The notes below the pieces were generated by a model that saw only the letters and a list, made by a program, of their open reading frames with translations, was not told where the DNA came from and did no database searches. This document shows positions 52,390 through 63,884 of a DNA stretch of 64,000 nucleotides, piece after piece. How positions within the stretch are numbered: position 1 is the first letter of the stretch; each line of letters starts with the position of its first letter. Source of the DNA: Anarhynchus alexandrinus (Eukaryota; Chordata; Aves; Charadriiformes; Charadriidae); NCBI GenBank assembly GCA_008711295.1, contig VUYV01000007.1:9382947-9446946 (forward strand). Direction: 5' to 3'. The translations under genes and the position numbers were made by a program.

Positions 52390-52800
52390 CATAAATTCGG
52401 AAAGTTGCTAAGCTATGAGCAGTCTTATGAGCATTAAAAGTGTCCTCTTTGCCAGAAAGGTCATTCATAACTTGGCTGCGCCGCTGATGTACAGTCAGTG
52501 ATATTGATTGATTAATGTATAAAAAGCACCAAATCCATTTGCTTCTATGAAAGAGAATAAAGTGCAGTCGACTCTCTCTTTATTTTCACCTCATCCTTTT
52601 GTTTGAAGGACGTTTTTTTTTTCTCTTTTTGTTTTGCCAGCTAGGTTTAAGGGGGTTACAAAAAGCCAGTTTCTGCCAAGTAATGCGTTCACAAAGGGAA
52701 CATTGATTCACATCAGTGTCGCTTGAATTACCCTTAAAGGTTTGCCAAGGAGTTGTTCTTATATTAACCTTCTGTTCATCAAAGACGAAATAAATAAATA
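52390..52800. promoter_or_regulatory. Candidate conserved regulatory block with NBRE/ROR-type site
   Basis: Contains an exact AAAGGTCA (52456-52463), TTGATTGATTAATGTATAAAAAG (PBX/HOX-like and TATA-like cores near 52504-52526), and a T-rich tail. Repeat-free apart from a T-run near 52612-52622. Similar motif choice to the 38.4 kb block. Confidence 0.33.
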
Positions 52801-52899
52801 AGTCATAAAATCAGCTTCACTGCCCGCGCTGGAGTTGGATGCAAAACAGGAATTTCTTCTGTTAGGAATTTGTGCTCCAGGTGCTGCCGCTCAGACCCG

Positions 52900-53300
52900 C
52901 TCATCCACGCTTTAGGCCTTTTCCCTCCTGCAAAGCTGCTTCCTCCTGAGCCCCCCGGCCGGCCCCGCTGCTCCCCGCTCCCAGTGCTCCCCCTCCCTGC
53001 CGGCCTCATCCCTCTTCCCGGGGCGGCAGGACAGGCTCTGGGGGTGCCCCGTGGCACCTCCACGGCCTCTCAGGCGGCACAGGGTGGGAATTTACTCCGG
53101 CGCAGAGATTAGTTCTGAGCCGCTGCTGTGCTGCCCGCGAGCCCTGACCTTCGGGGACAGGCGGGATGGGTGATGGGACAGGGGCTGGAGCTGTGACGGG
53201 GCCCTGCCGGCACCGGGGGCAAGGGTTCAGCCTGGCGGGTTAGAGCCTGGGCTCGGTGGAGCCCTGAGCCTGCCGGGGCTTGACTGCTTTTGCAGCGGCA
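52900..53300. other. GC-rich, moderately CpG-rich segment
   Basis: A GC-rich stretch directly after the AT-rich block ending near 52800, containing CCCCCCGGCCGGCCCCG (52951-52967) and CCCGGGGCGGC (53018-53028; GC-box-like GGGGCGG). No exon recognised. Could be an islet next to an enhancer. Confidence 0.28.
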
Positions 53301-54824
53301 GTGTCCTCGTAGCTGCCTTGACCGTTCGGGTGCTGGGACCGTGTGCTCACCCCCAGGACACCGCACAATGTGCAAGTGCAGTACTTGCTCCGTTCCGAAC
53401 TTGGACAAATGTTGGCAGTTTCAAGGGAGGGGGATTCCTGCAAGGGGTGTTTTCTGAAGGATTTTGTATAAAATGTTGATTTAATCATTGCAAGCTTAAC
53501 TAGAATGATTTCTACATGGAAAGATAGCCTCCTGACAACCCAGGACGTTCTGCCCCATCTAGTTTTAGCATTCTTCTAATTCACCGTAAGTCTTGTTTGT
53601 TTTTCTGGATTTATTTGGCCACTGGTAATTAATTACACGTTGTTCTCGTTTCCTTCTGGTTAATTCTGAAATGGGAGATATTCTTGTGCTTGTGGAGCTT
53701 TCTCTCTCGAGGGTGCATCTGCATTGTCTGTCCCAAATTACCGTTTCCCAGAGAGAATGCAGTAAAGGTGTTGCAGTTATCTGTTGATTTTGGGACGGTG
53801 ACTGGGGAACGTGAGTCCAAGTGATTGTTGTTCTCTGCGGTGGGAGCCATGTTGCTTTTATTTAGTGGTATTAAACTCTAACCAAACTTCTGTGTTTTCA
53901 CTTAGTTCCTGTTCCAAAACCTGTGAAGGACCGTTCAGTTTTTCCGTGGATTGGTGTCATTTCTTTTCTTAAGCAGGGAGTTTCTTTGGCTTTGTTTTGC
54001 ATGTCGGGCAGCTGCGGCACGTCACCCTTGTCCATAAAACACAAAGCTCAGATATCAGGCCCACTTGGAAATGTCTCTGCATGAGCTGTCCCTACCTGGC
54101 TGTCACGACAGCCAGCCTCCCCAGCATGTGAGCATCGTGACGGCCCCCAGGTCCTGTCTGTCACTTCAGATAACCTGAGCCACTTGGCCACGAGCGGTGC
54201 AGAAGCCCTTGGCTTCCAGCTCAGCTGCGTGTTCATGCCAGTGACCTCCCTTGGCTCCCGAAGCGCTGGCTGGAGCAGCGGAGGGATCCAGCTCCCAGGT
54301 TCACAGTTGTGTCAGACCCCCATTCCTGCTGAGGGCTGTGCAGTGCTGAAGATGCAGCATGAGGCGCAAAGTGCCTGTGCTCAGATGGACGGGCTGGCCG
54401 AGGCCGGTGGTGGTGTTAGGGTGGTGCTCTGGACTAGTGTGCGAGCCCATAAGGTAACTGAGGTACCACCAACCTCCACAGCGCTGCCCACGTGACACAC
54501 TTATTTCAATGTCTCTTACCCGGTGAAGAAGAATGATGGTGATAATCCTACTAGCTGTTGAGGGTGCATGCCATGATGCACACCAAAAATGGTAGAGAGG
54601 GCAGGACCACCACAGGATGTTCTTCCTGCATGTGGATCTCCGTCTACACTTTTGCTTGAGTGGTGCGAGCTCTGTGCAAGCCTTGGTCCTTGCGCTGCCC
54701 TTTTAACATTCACAAGAAGCAAACCCCTTGAACCCCTGCACAACGCCCGGCACGGCTGACAGCAGGGGTTTGCACCTTGCGTTCCCAGGAATAGCTTTTT
54801 CCCCATGGCTGCTGAAAAACCCGA

Positions 54825-55440
54825 AAGGAGAATCATCTTATATTTTAATCTTTTTCTCAGATTGTGGGAGAATTGCAGAACGCCGAGGCCCCCTCCCCCT
54901 CCGGCGAGGCGGTAGGGATTGGATCAGACGATACAGAGTGAGCATGCTGAGAGTGAATCCATTTTCTCTCCTCCATCTCCCCAGAATAAATTAGAATTTG
55001 CCTGATTTAATAAAATGGCTTCATCTCTCTGCCATCTTTTCTATCTCCCATGCGTTTCATCCCCACCCCCACTGCAAAATAATAGATCTTGGCTGTATAG
55101 CATCCTGCTATAGGCTGGCAATTTAACATGTAGGGTCCGTATGTGAGCGTCTGCATGCACAGCCTGCGAAAGGGTCCGGCCACTGAAAGTGCACAGAATT
55201 TGTCCCTGTATCTCAATTTCCTTATTGTCAACTGTGATAGTTATAATTGCTGTCGAGGTCAGTGTAATTTACTGTCCATCTGTCATTAACCTGACCTCAT
55301 GGGTGGATGTGACTGCCATGCAGATATTGTTTGGGGACTGGGAGTGGTTAGTGATAGAAATTTTACAGCACAAATTTGCCCCAGCCACTTTTCTCTTTAA
55401 TTGGCATGTATTTGTCTATGCATAGAGTGGAACTGTAGCT
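54825..55440. promoter_or_regulatory. Candidate conserved block, contains a possible cassette exon
   Basis: About 600 bases of repeat-free, high-complexity AT-rich DNA. Motifs include AATAAATTAGAATTTGCC, GTTATAATTGC, TCATTAACCTGACCTCATG (homeodomain core next to an inverted AGGTCA half-site, about 55283-55301) and TCTTTAATTGGC. At its 5' edge a consensus-like acceptor and donor enclose 77 bases (54861-54937). It is a regulatory element, an alternative exon, or both; inferred. Confidence 0.35.
54861..54937 (+). other. ZFHX3: Possible unannotated cassette exon (77 nt)
   Basis: TTTTAATCTTTTTCTCAG ends at 54860 (a strong pyrimidine tract and acceptor) and GTGAGC starts at 54938 (a good donor). 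If spliced after the exon ending at 34333 (phase 1), the 77 bases read as 26 basic codons with no stop (DCGRIAERRGPLPLRRGG...), but 77 is not a multiple of three, so inclusion would shift the frame of the rest of ZFHX3. Read in the other open phase it gives an acidic peptide instead. Splice-site pairs arise by chance in long introns, so confidence is low. Confidence 0.22.
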
Positions 55441-56220
55441 CTTTGCCGCAGACTGAGAGGAGGGGTTATTGTTAGAATTTAGATGGTTTTGCTACAGCTG
55501 AACCTTTTTCTCTCACTTGAATCTGGTGTTTTAATTTCTGTTTCCTAGGTTGATTTTTTCCTTTCCGTTCTGACACTAATTATGCCAGGCGCATTGGGAG
55601 CGGTTGCTGCTGAGAGGTACCCAGCTAAGTGTTAAGAAAGGTTTTAAAAACAGACTGAACTCTTTCTTAATGAGGCTCAATCGTGCTCTCCTCCGGGTGG
55701 TTTTGTTTTGCTGATCTGTCAGTTTTTCGAGGATTTAATTGCACTTTTTTCATATTAGTCTTTGAAATGGGGCTAAGCAGCTTTCTGTAAAATAAAATAT
55801 AAAAAAGGAGAGATGTTACTGGCTTTCCTATTTTCTTTCTTCGCTTTCATCACTCTAGGATCATCATCTGCCACTGACTCCTGGGACCCAACAGTAGTAA
55901 AGAACAAAATTTATGAGAGCAGCAAATGAAATGGCAGGCTAGACCGCTATGGCAGCTCCAAAATTGTAAACCCTTGCAGGCAATTTTCTTTGCCTCCCCG
56001 CTTCTCAGTCTGGCTCCTGTCGTGTCACTACTCATGCTAATCCTAGAAAACCTTCCAAATGTTTATTTTGGAGGACGAAGTAGGAGGCGAAGGAGGGACG
56101 AGGAGTGCTGAAGTGCCTTGTCCAGTGTAGCTCATTTCCTGCAGAAATGACACAAAACTGATTCCGAATGGAGCGCTGCTGTGAAGCTCCGGAACAAAGT
56201 CGGAGGCTCCCAGAGCAGCG

Positions 56221-56380
56221 GAGGTTGGCAGGGACCTCTGGAGGTCACCTAGTCCAACCCTTGGCTCGAAGCCAGGCCAGCTACAGCAGTTGGCCAGGAC
56301 CGTCTCTATTGGGGTCTGAAGTATCTCCCAAGGGTGGAGGCTCCCCAGCCTCTGTGGGCCCGTCCGAGTGTTTCAGCTCC
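56221..56380 (-). mobile_element. CR1 LINE 3'-end fragment, antisense
   Basis: GGTTGGCAGGGACCTCTGG followed by AGGTCACCTAGTCCAACCC (56223-56260) is the typical reverse-complement 3' end of an avian CR1 element, continuing with CCAGGACCGTCTCTATTGGG, GAGGCTCCCCAGCCTCTGTG and CAGCTCCTCAAGAGCC in the usual order. The terminal octamer repeats (ATTCTATG type) are missing on the left side. This is the clearest repeat in the window and the main sign of a bird-type genome. Confidence 0.85.
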
Positions 56381-58084
56381 TCAAGAGCCAGGAGTCCAGG
56401 GGAAGGGATGCAAAGTAGCTGGTGTTGGGATGGAAAGAGGCAGGAGAGAGGAGGCGGATGTATCCATGATGCTATTATCTTTATGGCATAGAAAAACATG
56501 TTTGAAGCAATCAGCATGGAATTCTTAATTGCTTCACTTACTTCTGCTCTCCTCGTGGGACAGATTGTACAAATGCAAGAGCTGCCAGGACCCTCATGTT
56601 AGCGCACTGTCCCTGCTGTACACACTATTTTTAACTAGCGCTTTGTTTTGCAAAGATGCACAAAGCTGCTGCTTTTTTTTTTCCCAAGGATGCTAATAAA
56701 CAGCAGAGGCAGTAAGAGCTTTCTGATGCGCCTGACAGTGACTCTGCTATCTTAGCCTGCAATTCATTTTTCCTTCTTTTTGCGTTTAAATTGCCTTGCT
56801 TCCACTTTCTTTTCCTTTAACTTTGATTCTCTCCTTCCATCTTTCTTTTTTTCATGTTTATCCCTTAAATATCTGAGTCTCTTTTCTTTCTTCTAGTCTT
56901 AGCCTAACAAAAATCCCATTTTCCTTTCTTCGTTCAGATATGTGCCTTCCTTCCTCTTTTAGTTTCCAGCGCACCTCTCATGAGGATGTAAAATCCAAGA
57001 ACCAGATCTTTGAGATTTCAAAATAAAATAAAAGTAAACTCTGCTTTAAAAACACTTTAGCAGGAAAGCCAGGCTAATTGTAAATCAATGAGTCTTAAAA
57101 TGCAGCATTGATCTCCAGTTAGAAGTTTGAAGGGGAAAGCAGTAATTACTGCACTGAAGGTAGATTTTTTTCTCTTAGTAAGTTCTGGGCAGAAGGAAGG
57201 CTCATTAGGGCAGCACTTCGGAATCTGAGTAATTAGTTTAAAAAGTACTTTTGTGGTGTTATTCCCATGGCTAGAAATTATCGGAGTCTTCACAGATTTA
57301 TAGTTCAGCTCTGATAAGGTTTGATTTATTATTGTGTTTGGCGGGGAAGATCCTTCCTACATAATCACCTGGGTGAAGATCCGGAGCAGGGATTAGTCCG
57401 GGAAGGATTGCTGTGGGTACGCAGGGCTACGGTATGCCTGGCGAGTCACCCCGGCATTCCGGTGGAGCTGCCAGCCTGGCATGCTGCATCGCACCCCTCA
57501 TGTCCTGCCGGCACTGCTCCCGGGGGTGCTGTGATGGGTGGTGTGTCAAGGTTTTGTGTCTTGACTTGCTGTGTCTCTTCTGTGGCTGCTCGTCAGACCT
57601 CATCCTTGTGCTTCCCTGCCACAGTGACTGTGTCTTGCACAGTCCCATGTCCCTCTCTCCTGCCCGGCGTGTGCCGTGCCTGCGGGCCCCGCTGCCAGGA
57701 GTGCGGGCAGGGTGCTGAGCTGCACAGGTGGGGAGTGCGGGGCTGCCAGTGGCACAGCAGCGGGGAACCCTGCTAGAGACATGCTGCGGCGCCATGGCCA
57801 AGCCCCTTAGGCTGTGAGCTGTCACCCAGCGGTGTCCCCAGAGCTACGGGGGCTCCAGGACATGCGGAGCAGGTCTCCGGAGCAGGTTGCTCACAGCTGG
57901 CCTGAGAGGGACCAGGAGGTGATGGCATGCTTGAGAACCAGGGAGAGAGAAGAGCCCTGGCCATCAGCTACAATCTCGCCTGCTGCCAGGGCGAGTGCCC
58001 GTGTAAACCGTCGCAGTGAGAACGCAGTTCATGTGTGCCCTAAAGCTTGTAGGTTTATATTTTTTCCAAATTCTTTTGTTAGAT

Positions 58085-58262
58085 TTAGCAATTATATCTC
58101 TAGATATTCTCATTAACCTTAATTATCTAATCCCTTTTGTGAATATTGCTGAATTCTTGGCCACAGCAACATCCTGTGACAGTGATTTCCACAATCTAAT
58201 TACCAAGTCTAATTCTATAGGAAAAAGTGTTTGTTTCACCTGCGAGGTCCTGCGGATCCATT
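58085..58262 (-). mobile_element. Ancient CR1 LINE fragment, antisense
   Basis: ATTATCTAATCCCTTTTGTG, then GAATTCTTGGCCACAGC, then CATCCTGTGACAGTGATTTC, then CACAATCTAATTACC and GTGTTTGTTTCACCTGC keeps the order of the reverse-complemented CR1 region ('ctaatccctttttgaa ... gcaacatcctgtggcagtgagttccacagtttaatta'). It is more diverged than the 56.2 kb copy, so probably an older CR1 subfamily. Assignment by memory of the consensus. Confidence 0.65.
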
Positions 58263-59739
58263 AGCCGCTGGGTTTCCTGCATTTACACAGCTGCACAGGC
58301 AGAACCGAGGAGGTCAGCAGCTGGGGAGAGGGACGGAGGTTGGGAGCATTGAGCGGCATGCTGATATTTCCATCTGGCTGCAGGAACGTTTACCAGGCTT
58401 ACTGCTACAGTGCAAATGCTGCTCCAAAGGAAAACAAAACCTACCGCATCAAGACAAGTTGATGTGGCACATCTTTGAGCCCCCTGTTATCCTCTCTGGC
58501 AGCGAGCTGATGTCTGAGAGCATCATCATCACCCTGGACTACAGGTACCCGTCGTGTGGTGGGCATGCAGGATAACCCCCAGCTCTCCAGTCGTGTCAGC
58601 TGAAAATTCAGCAGCTGGATGCTGAAATCAGCTACGATCACTACCAAGCACGGCCTCTCACAGGTGGAGAAAAACTAAACCCAAGTAGGATGAGATTTGA
58701 GCTCTTTCTGAACATGTTCCGCTGTTGAAATCTGTTTGGCCAATAGACCAATGGAAAACGGAGAGGACAAAGTCTCTGTAAGTCAGAGCGGGGGCTTGTG
58801 AACATTGTTTGCCACCTGTCAAGTTAACTGGAAGTCCCTTGTTCTTGCTCATGGGAAAAATGGCTCAGAAAATCTCTCTTCAGACTTCTGAAGGTCTTCT
58901 TCAGACTACTGCCACTTTTGTGCTCTTTTATTGGGTTGTCCCCTTTGCCACCTTTCTCGGGAAAGCCGGACTGATCTCTTCAGTTTCTGTCCAGGGGAGG
59001 TTTAGGTCCTGTGTTCTTTATGTCTTTCGTCCTCCAAAGATTTGGGCAAGGGGGATGTTGTATTACCCCCAGTAATGCATGTAGTATTGCAGCCGAGACT
59101 GCCAAGCTCATACAAGACCATGTAATGTTCTCCATCTATTTCCCAGCGTCAGCTAATTCTTCCCATGAGCAGCGCAAGCCCTTCTCTCCTTTTCCAGGTT
59201 GAGGCTGACGAAACAGATGCAGTCAGCAACTGGGATGTGGATGCCTTCAGACCCATGTAACAGGGCTGTGGAAAGATGCGAAATGTTTCAGGTTCACTCT
59301 GGAAGGTGGGATAGGGCAGAAATATTAAGGGCTTATTGTTCTCTGACAAAAACAGGCTAATTGTGGAGAACTGACCCTGTAATTAAAATTAATCCATGTG
59401 CAGGGAGGCTTTCTGGCACAGCTCTTGAGCCCCTGCCTGTCCTTTGGGAGTGGGTTTGTACTCCTGCCCATCTCTGCGATGTGTTAAAGTGGGGTAGTCG
59501 TACAGTCTGACTTCTTAATCTGACACCTCTAGCTGTCCTACTTGCGTAACTTGATAAATATTTTTACAGAAATTATTTAGTTTGCAGTGACTGTTATAGA
59601 TCCGATTCTGCAACGGGAGGAAAGGGGAAGGTCTCTGGAGGCAGAAAACCCTTGTGTGGCAGAAAGCCTGCTGGGAAGTCAGCTCAAGAAGAATTAGAAA
59701 CCCTTTAAATAAATGCTTACTTGACATGACTCTGTCTTC

Positions 59740-59960
59740 CACAGTCTAACAAGCAGGGAAGCGAATGGCAGCCGCTGGCCAGAAATTGATTGCATTAATT
59801 GATATGCCAATAAGAGAGCTTGTTACATCCGCCATTGGTTAGGAGGCCGGCTAACAAGTCCCGCTGATCAATGGAACCAATAAAGATTTCATCCATTAAT
59901 GAGCAACATGGTAATTAATGTTATCCATAAACCAATTAGCCTGGGTAGCTAATGTGCTGG
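59740..59960. promoter_or_regulatory. Candidate enhancer: dense homeodomain and CCAAT cluster
   Basis: Within 59785-59955 there are nine overlapping ATTA/TAAT cores (for example GCATTAATTGAT, CCATTAATGAGC, GGTAATTAATG, CAATTAGC, GCTAATG) and four CCAAT/ATTGG boxes (GCCAATAAG, GCCATTGGTT, ACCAATAAAG, ACCAATTAGC), plus TTATCC and TGATCAATGG. No repeat family or coding potential is seen. ZFHX3 itself has homeodomains that bind AT-rich DNA, so autoregulation is conceivable, but nothing here proves it. Confidence 0.42.
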
Positions 59961-61074
59961 TTAGCACAGTGAGTGGCAGAGCCGTGGGTGTGCGCAGACC
60001 GGCCATCCGGTGCGAAGAGGGCATCTCCTCTCCGGTGCGACCATGGGGTTTGGAGAAACAAACGGCTCCCTCTGGGCCTCCCTGAGAGGAAGAAAGTTGG
60101 GAGGACGGCTGATGGGATGGGTCCCTTTTTCTGGGAAGGCACACATTTCTCTAGATTTACGAGGCAATTTCAACAATTTCTTTCTTTTTTTTTTAACCGT
60201 TGTGTAGCACTTACGAGGATCTTTTCCACTTCTAATGTGTTTTCCAGAGATGCGCAGGTTTCCCTAGCTTGTGTTCGAGTGGCAGAGCGCAGTGTTTGGT
60301 TCCCGGCTCTGTGTCGCTGGAAAGCTGCTTGCGCGCTCTGCCTGGACCCCGAATTCTTTCGTCCAGCTTGCAGGAGCGGTTGTGCCCACTGCTGCACTAC
60401 ACTTTCTCCGCACCATCTGCATTAATAACTGCATTAGTGCAGAAAACACAGTGTGTACATTGAAGGCTGTCGTCTGAAACCGCTTGCAACAGGGTTGCCC
60501 GAAGTTGCTAACCACCAGCTGTTTGTCTGCATTGCTGCTGGTGTCACTCGCGCTTGTGAAGCGACCTGGATTGCAGCGGGATTCCCCGCAGAGGCGCGGT
60601 GGTGTGAGCAGGGTTCCAGCGGCTGCTGCCACCTTCTCGGGCTGTCCCCTTCCTCGGCCGGGGGACAGCAGCACCCCGGGGAGGGCAGCACACAATTTGG
60701 GGCTGCCTCATCGGTAAAGGGGCACGAATTGTTATCAGACAAAACTCCTCCAGCCGGAGGTTTTTGAGGGCAGCCCTGCCTGCGGTGCTGCCTGCAGTAG
60801 CTCAGAGGTTGCGAAGTGCTGACCTGTGTGCAGGGAGGCAAAATACCTGCAGCTGGGAGCAGGGGGCCATGCCCCTGTGAGGCTGTGGGTCGGAGAGCCT
60901 CGGGAGGCTCTGCTGGGCACTGGTCCCTCTCCAGGAAGCAGCGGTGTCTGAGGTGTCCGGAGGGATCGGGGCAGGAGGTGTAGGAGCAGCCCCAGAGGCA
61001 CTGGGCAGCATCAGGCCCACTATTCCGCTGTGGAGTTACCTTGCATTGTTAGATATTGACCCTGGGAGACCCCT

Positions 61075-61195
61075 TGTGGATTCCCTAATTGAAAATTAAT
61101 ACCAGATCAATGCCATGGGCAATTTGCATATTGATCATAAACAACTTCGAAGGCACCAAGTGTGTGTTGGATCAATAGAGCTCTTGAGCAGGCTG
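61075..61195. promoter_or_regulatory. Candidate regulatory block with POU octamer
   Basis: Contains an exact inverted octamer ATTTGCAT (61122-61129) flanked by CTAATTGAAAATTAATACC, GATCAATGCC and TATTGATCATAAAC. POU/SOX/homeodomain-type cores packed in about 100 bases. AT-rich island in GC-rich flanks. Confidence 0.35.
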
Positions 61196-62124
61196 AAGTG
61201 GGAGCGCATCCCCCCGCGCCGCTCTCTGGGAGAGGTTAATGCTTTGGGAAGTTCGGTGACTGCTTCGTGCCGGTGGTGGTGGTGGCAGCCGTGCTGGCAA
61301 TGCCCCACTGGCGGGGTGGGGGCAGCTTGCGCCGAACTGGAGTTGTAGCATCAAATTAACAGCCTTTTCTTATGGTTCACTTTGGAAGGGGAACTAGGGG
61401 AAGTAGTTTTGTTTACTTGTTTAGTTGTTTATTTTAAACCAAACAAATGAAGCCCAGGGGCATCCCACGGTGACGGCAAAGCTGCCATGGCTCCTGGGCA
61501 CATGGGCCGGGGGGACTTCACAGCCACGTTTGACTTTGTCCCTCCATCCCTCCTCTCCTGTGATGCGCAGCTGCTTGTGCTTATTTTAAATACAGGTTTC
61601 CAAAAGTAGGAGTGCTGTTTTTCTGGGGACACCAGAATTGTTCTTATCGGTGATTTTTTTCTGGTATTTTTGTCCTATATTTGCTTTTTGAGGGCAATAT
61701 TTAGATTCCTTCTCTGTCTGCTCGGGACATTCACAGTTATTTCAGAATGGTCTTGGGTTAAAGCAAACAAATACTTCAGATCAAACTCTTATTAAAAAAA
61801 ACACCAAAACTTCATATGAAAATATACGCAGTACCCTTGGAAGCCTTCCTTTAAAGATGGATGTGTGTGGGCAGTAGAGATAAAGCGTATGGATGGGCAC
61901 TGCTTCATCTGTCCGCTCCTGAGCACGTGTGCCGGTGGTGTGGAGTGGAGGCAACGCCTGAGACCGCACAGGGAAACTATGTCTGAATTGGCCATAAACT
62001 TGGAGTCGCCCGCGGTTCAGGAGCGGAGGGGTGGGCAGGGCTGGAAACCCGCTTCCCAAAGTTGCCGCTTGTTTTCAGAGCGGTGCCGGCCGCTTGCGCG
62101 CAGCTGGCGGCTCCGGGAAGTCGC

Positions 62125-62260
62125 TGTGCATCTGATTAGCGCATTACTGAGCTTTCATTGACTCGGCTGCGCCGCGCTGATGAACTGAGACTGGGGACAA
62201 GCGCTTGTAATTGAGAGAAATAAATTCTTATCACAGGCCTCTGCTGGAGCCGCCACCTGT
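62125..62260. promoter_or_regulatory. Candidate regulatory block
   Basis: GATTAGCGCATTACTGAGC, TTGTAATTGAGAGAAATAAA and TCTTATCAC (inverted GATA) follow one another in repeat-free sequence, between GC-rich segments. Inferred from motif clustering. Confidence 0.3.
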
Positions 62261-62682
62261 GCGTGCGCCTTGGTCCAGGTTTCAGGAGCATTTCAAATCC
62301 CTGGAGCACCCGGCGTGCCCTAGTTAGCGTTTGAGGAAGCCAAGCACGAGGACAGCAGGCACTGAGGAGTGTCCCACGGTGACCGAAAGGCTCCGTCCTC
62401 CCACCCCACTGGCCGTTACCCACCCGGTGCTGCCTAACTGCCTGGCCACAGGCTGGGCAGCTTGTGAGCCACGAGTACCTTCAGCGTCTCCTTGGGAGCC
62501 TCTCCGTGCTCTTCCCTTTCCCTTGGTCCTCTGCGTTTCACTCAGAAGTTAAGAGCAGCCATTCAGCACCCTCCATCTTTATCTTAGATTTGATGGCGAG
62601 TGAAAGATCTTTCCCTGGTGTGTGACAAGGGATATGGGCATTATAGGGGAAAGTGATTTTTCTTGCTACAAAAAAAAAAAAA

Positions 62683-62869
62683 NNNNNNNNNNNNNNNNNN
62701 NNNNNNNNNNNNNNNNNNNNNNNNNNNNNNNNNNNNNNNNNNNNNNNNNNNNNNNNNNNNNNNNNNNNNNNNNNNNNNNNNNNNNNNNNNNNNNNNNNNN
62801 NNNNNNNNNNNNNNNNNNNNNNNNNNNNNNNNNNNNNNNNNNNNNNNNNNNNNNNNNNNNNNNNNNNNN
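62683..62869. other. Assembly gap (187 N) bordered by poly-A on both sides
   Basis: The N-run is preceded by 13 A (62670-62682) and followed by 13 A (62870-62882). Any open frame crossing it is meaningless. The gap probably stands for a long A-tract or a retroposon tail that could not be read. Confidence 0.98.
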
Positions 62870-63884
62870 AAAAAAAAAAAAAGGATGAATATATAGTTTC
62901 TTTGAAAAGAAACCCATCTCCTGTTTTAAATTAAAATAATTTTAAAAAAATAAAGTCATGGGGTCAGCAGGGCTCTGCAGATCGGATGCGGCGCAGGGAC
63001 ATGACGGGTAGCCCTCCCTCCCTGCTGCAGAGAAGCTGTGTTCAGCTTTCCTTGGCTGTTAGCAGCCCCCGTAATTTTGCCCATTCCTCCGGGCTGCGGA
63101 GCCGGCTGCCTGCGGTAATGCAGTGCCGGTGGTGGGGAGGTGAATGGAAAGGCTTCACTTGACTTTCTCTGACCTCTCTGGTGCAGCTGAACACTGGAGA
63201 GCCGGGCTGAGATTGCAGTCGCTTTCAATTACTCGAAGCCAAGAGAGGTGGAGAAAAAGGGCCTGTTGGCTCCAGGAAGCTGAAATCTTCTGCTGCTGAA
63301 AGCTTGTTAGTACAAGGGGAAAAGCAATTACTGACATTCTGCCAGTGCCGCTAACCCAAACCTGGGGAAGGGGCAGCTCAGCTCTAGGACGTGGCCATCT
63401 TTGCCTTGGTGGGTGATGTGGAGCTCCTCAAGTGTGTTCTCAAGTACAGATCCAGGGCTGTAGAGCTGTGACTTTTCTGCGTCTCCGCTGCCTGTTCTCG
63501 TCAGCGAGTGTTTGCTGTGCATATGAGAGCTCATGTATGTTATCTGCTGCCTCTTCTGCATCAACCCAAATTGTGTTTGGTATCGGAGAGCTCTGTCTGT
63601 GGCTGGATGGGGGCTGGCGTAGGGGACGAGCGGAGGGGTCAAGGCGTGGAGAGGATGGCTCATGGACTGTGGGCTGACAAGGATGAAAACAAAGCTCTGC
63701 GTTTGAGGGGCTGCCTCGCTGCGATGGCCTCTGTCCTTCAGCAAAGGGGTGAGTGCATCACAGTTGCACTTCTCATGTGCTTCAGCAGAAAGTCACCCCT
63801 TTTGTTCCCTGACTCTGGTAGTTCGAGCAGCCCTGCCAGCTCCCTCCCATGCTCCCACGACCCCCTCTGCCTCGCAGGCAGCAG

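Noticed and set aside
58375..58575. Cys-rich stretch (CKCCSKGKQ...) with His residues that might be a finger exon
   Set aside because: Spacing (C-x2-C-x8-H-x6-H) is not that of a C2H2 finger and the sequence does not match any ZFHX3 segment I recall.
62622..62934. Open frames crossing the N-run
   Set aside because: Artefact of unknown bases in the assembly gap.
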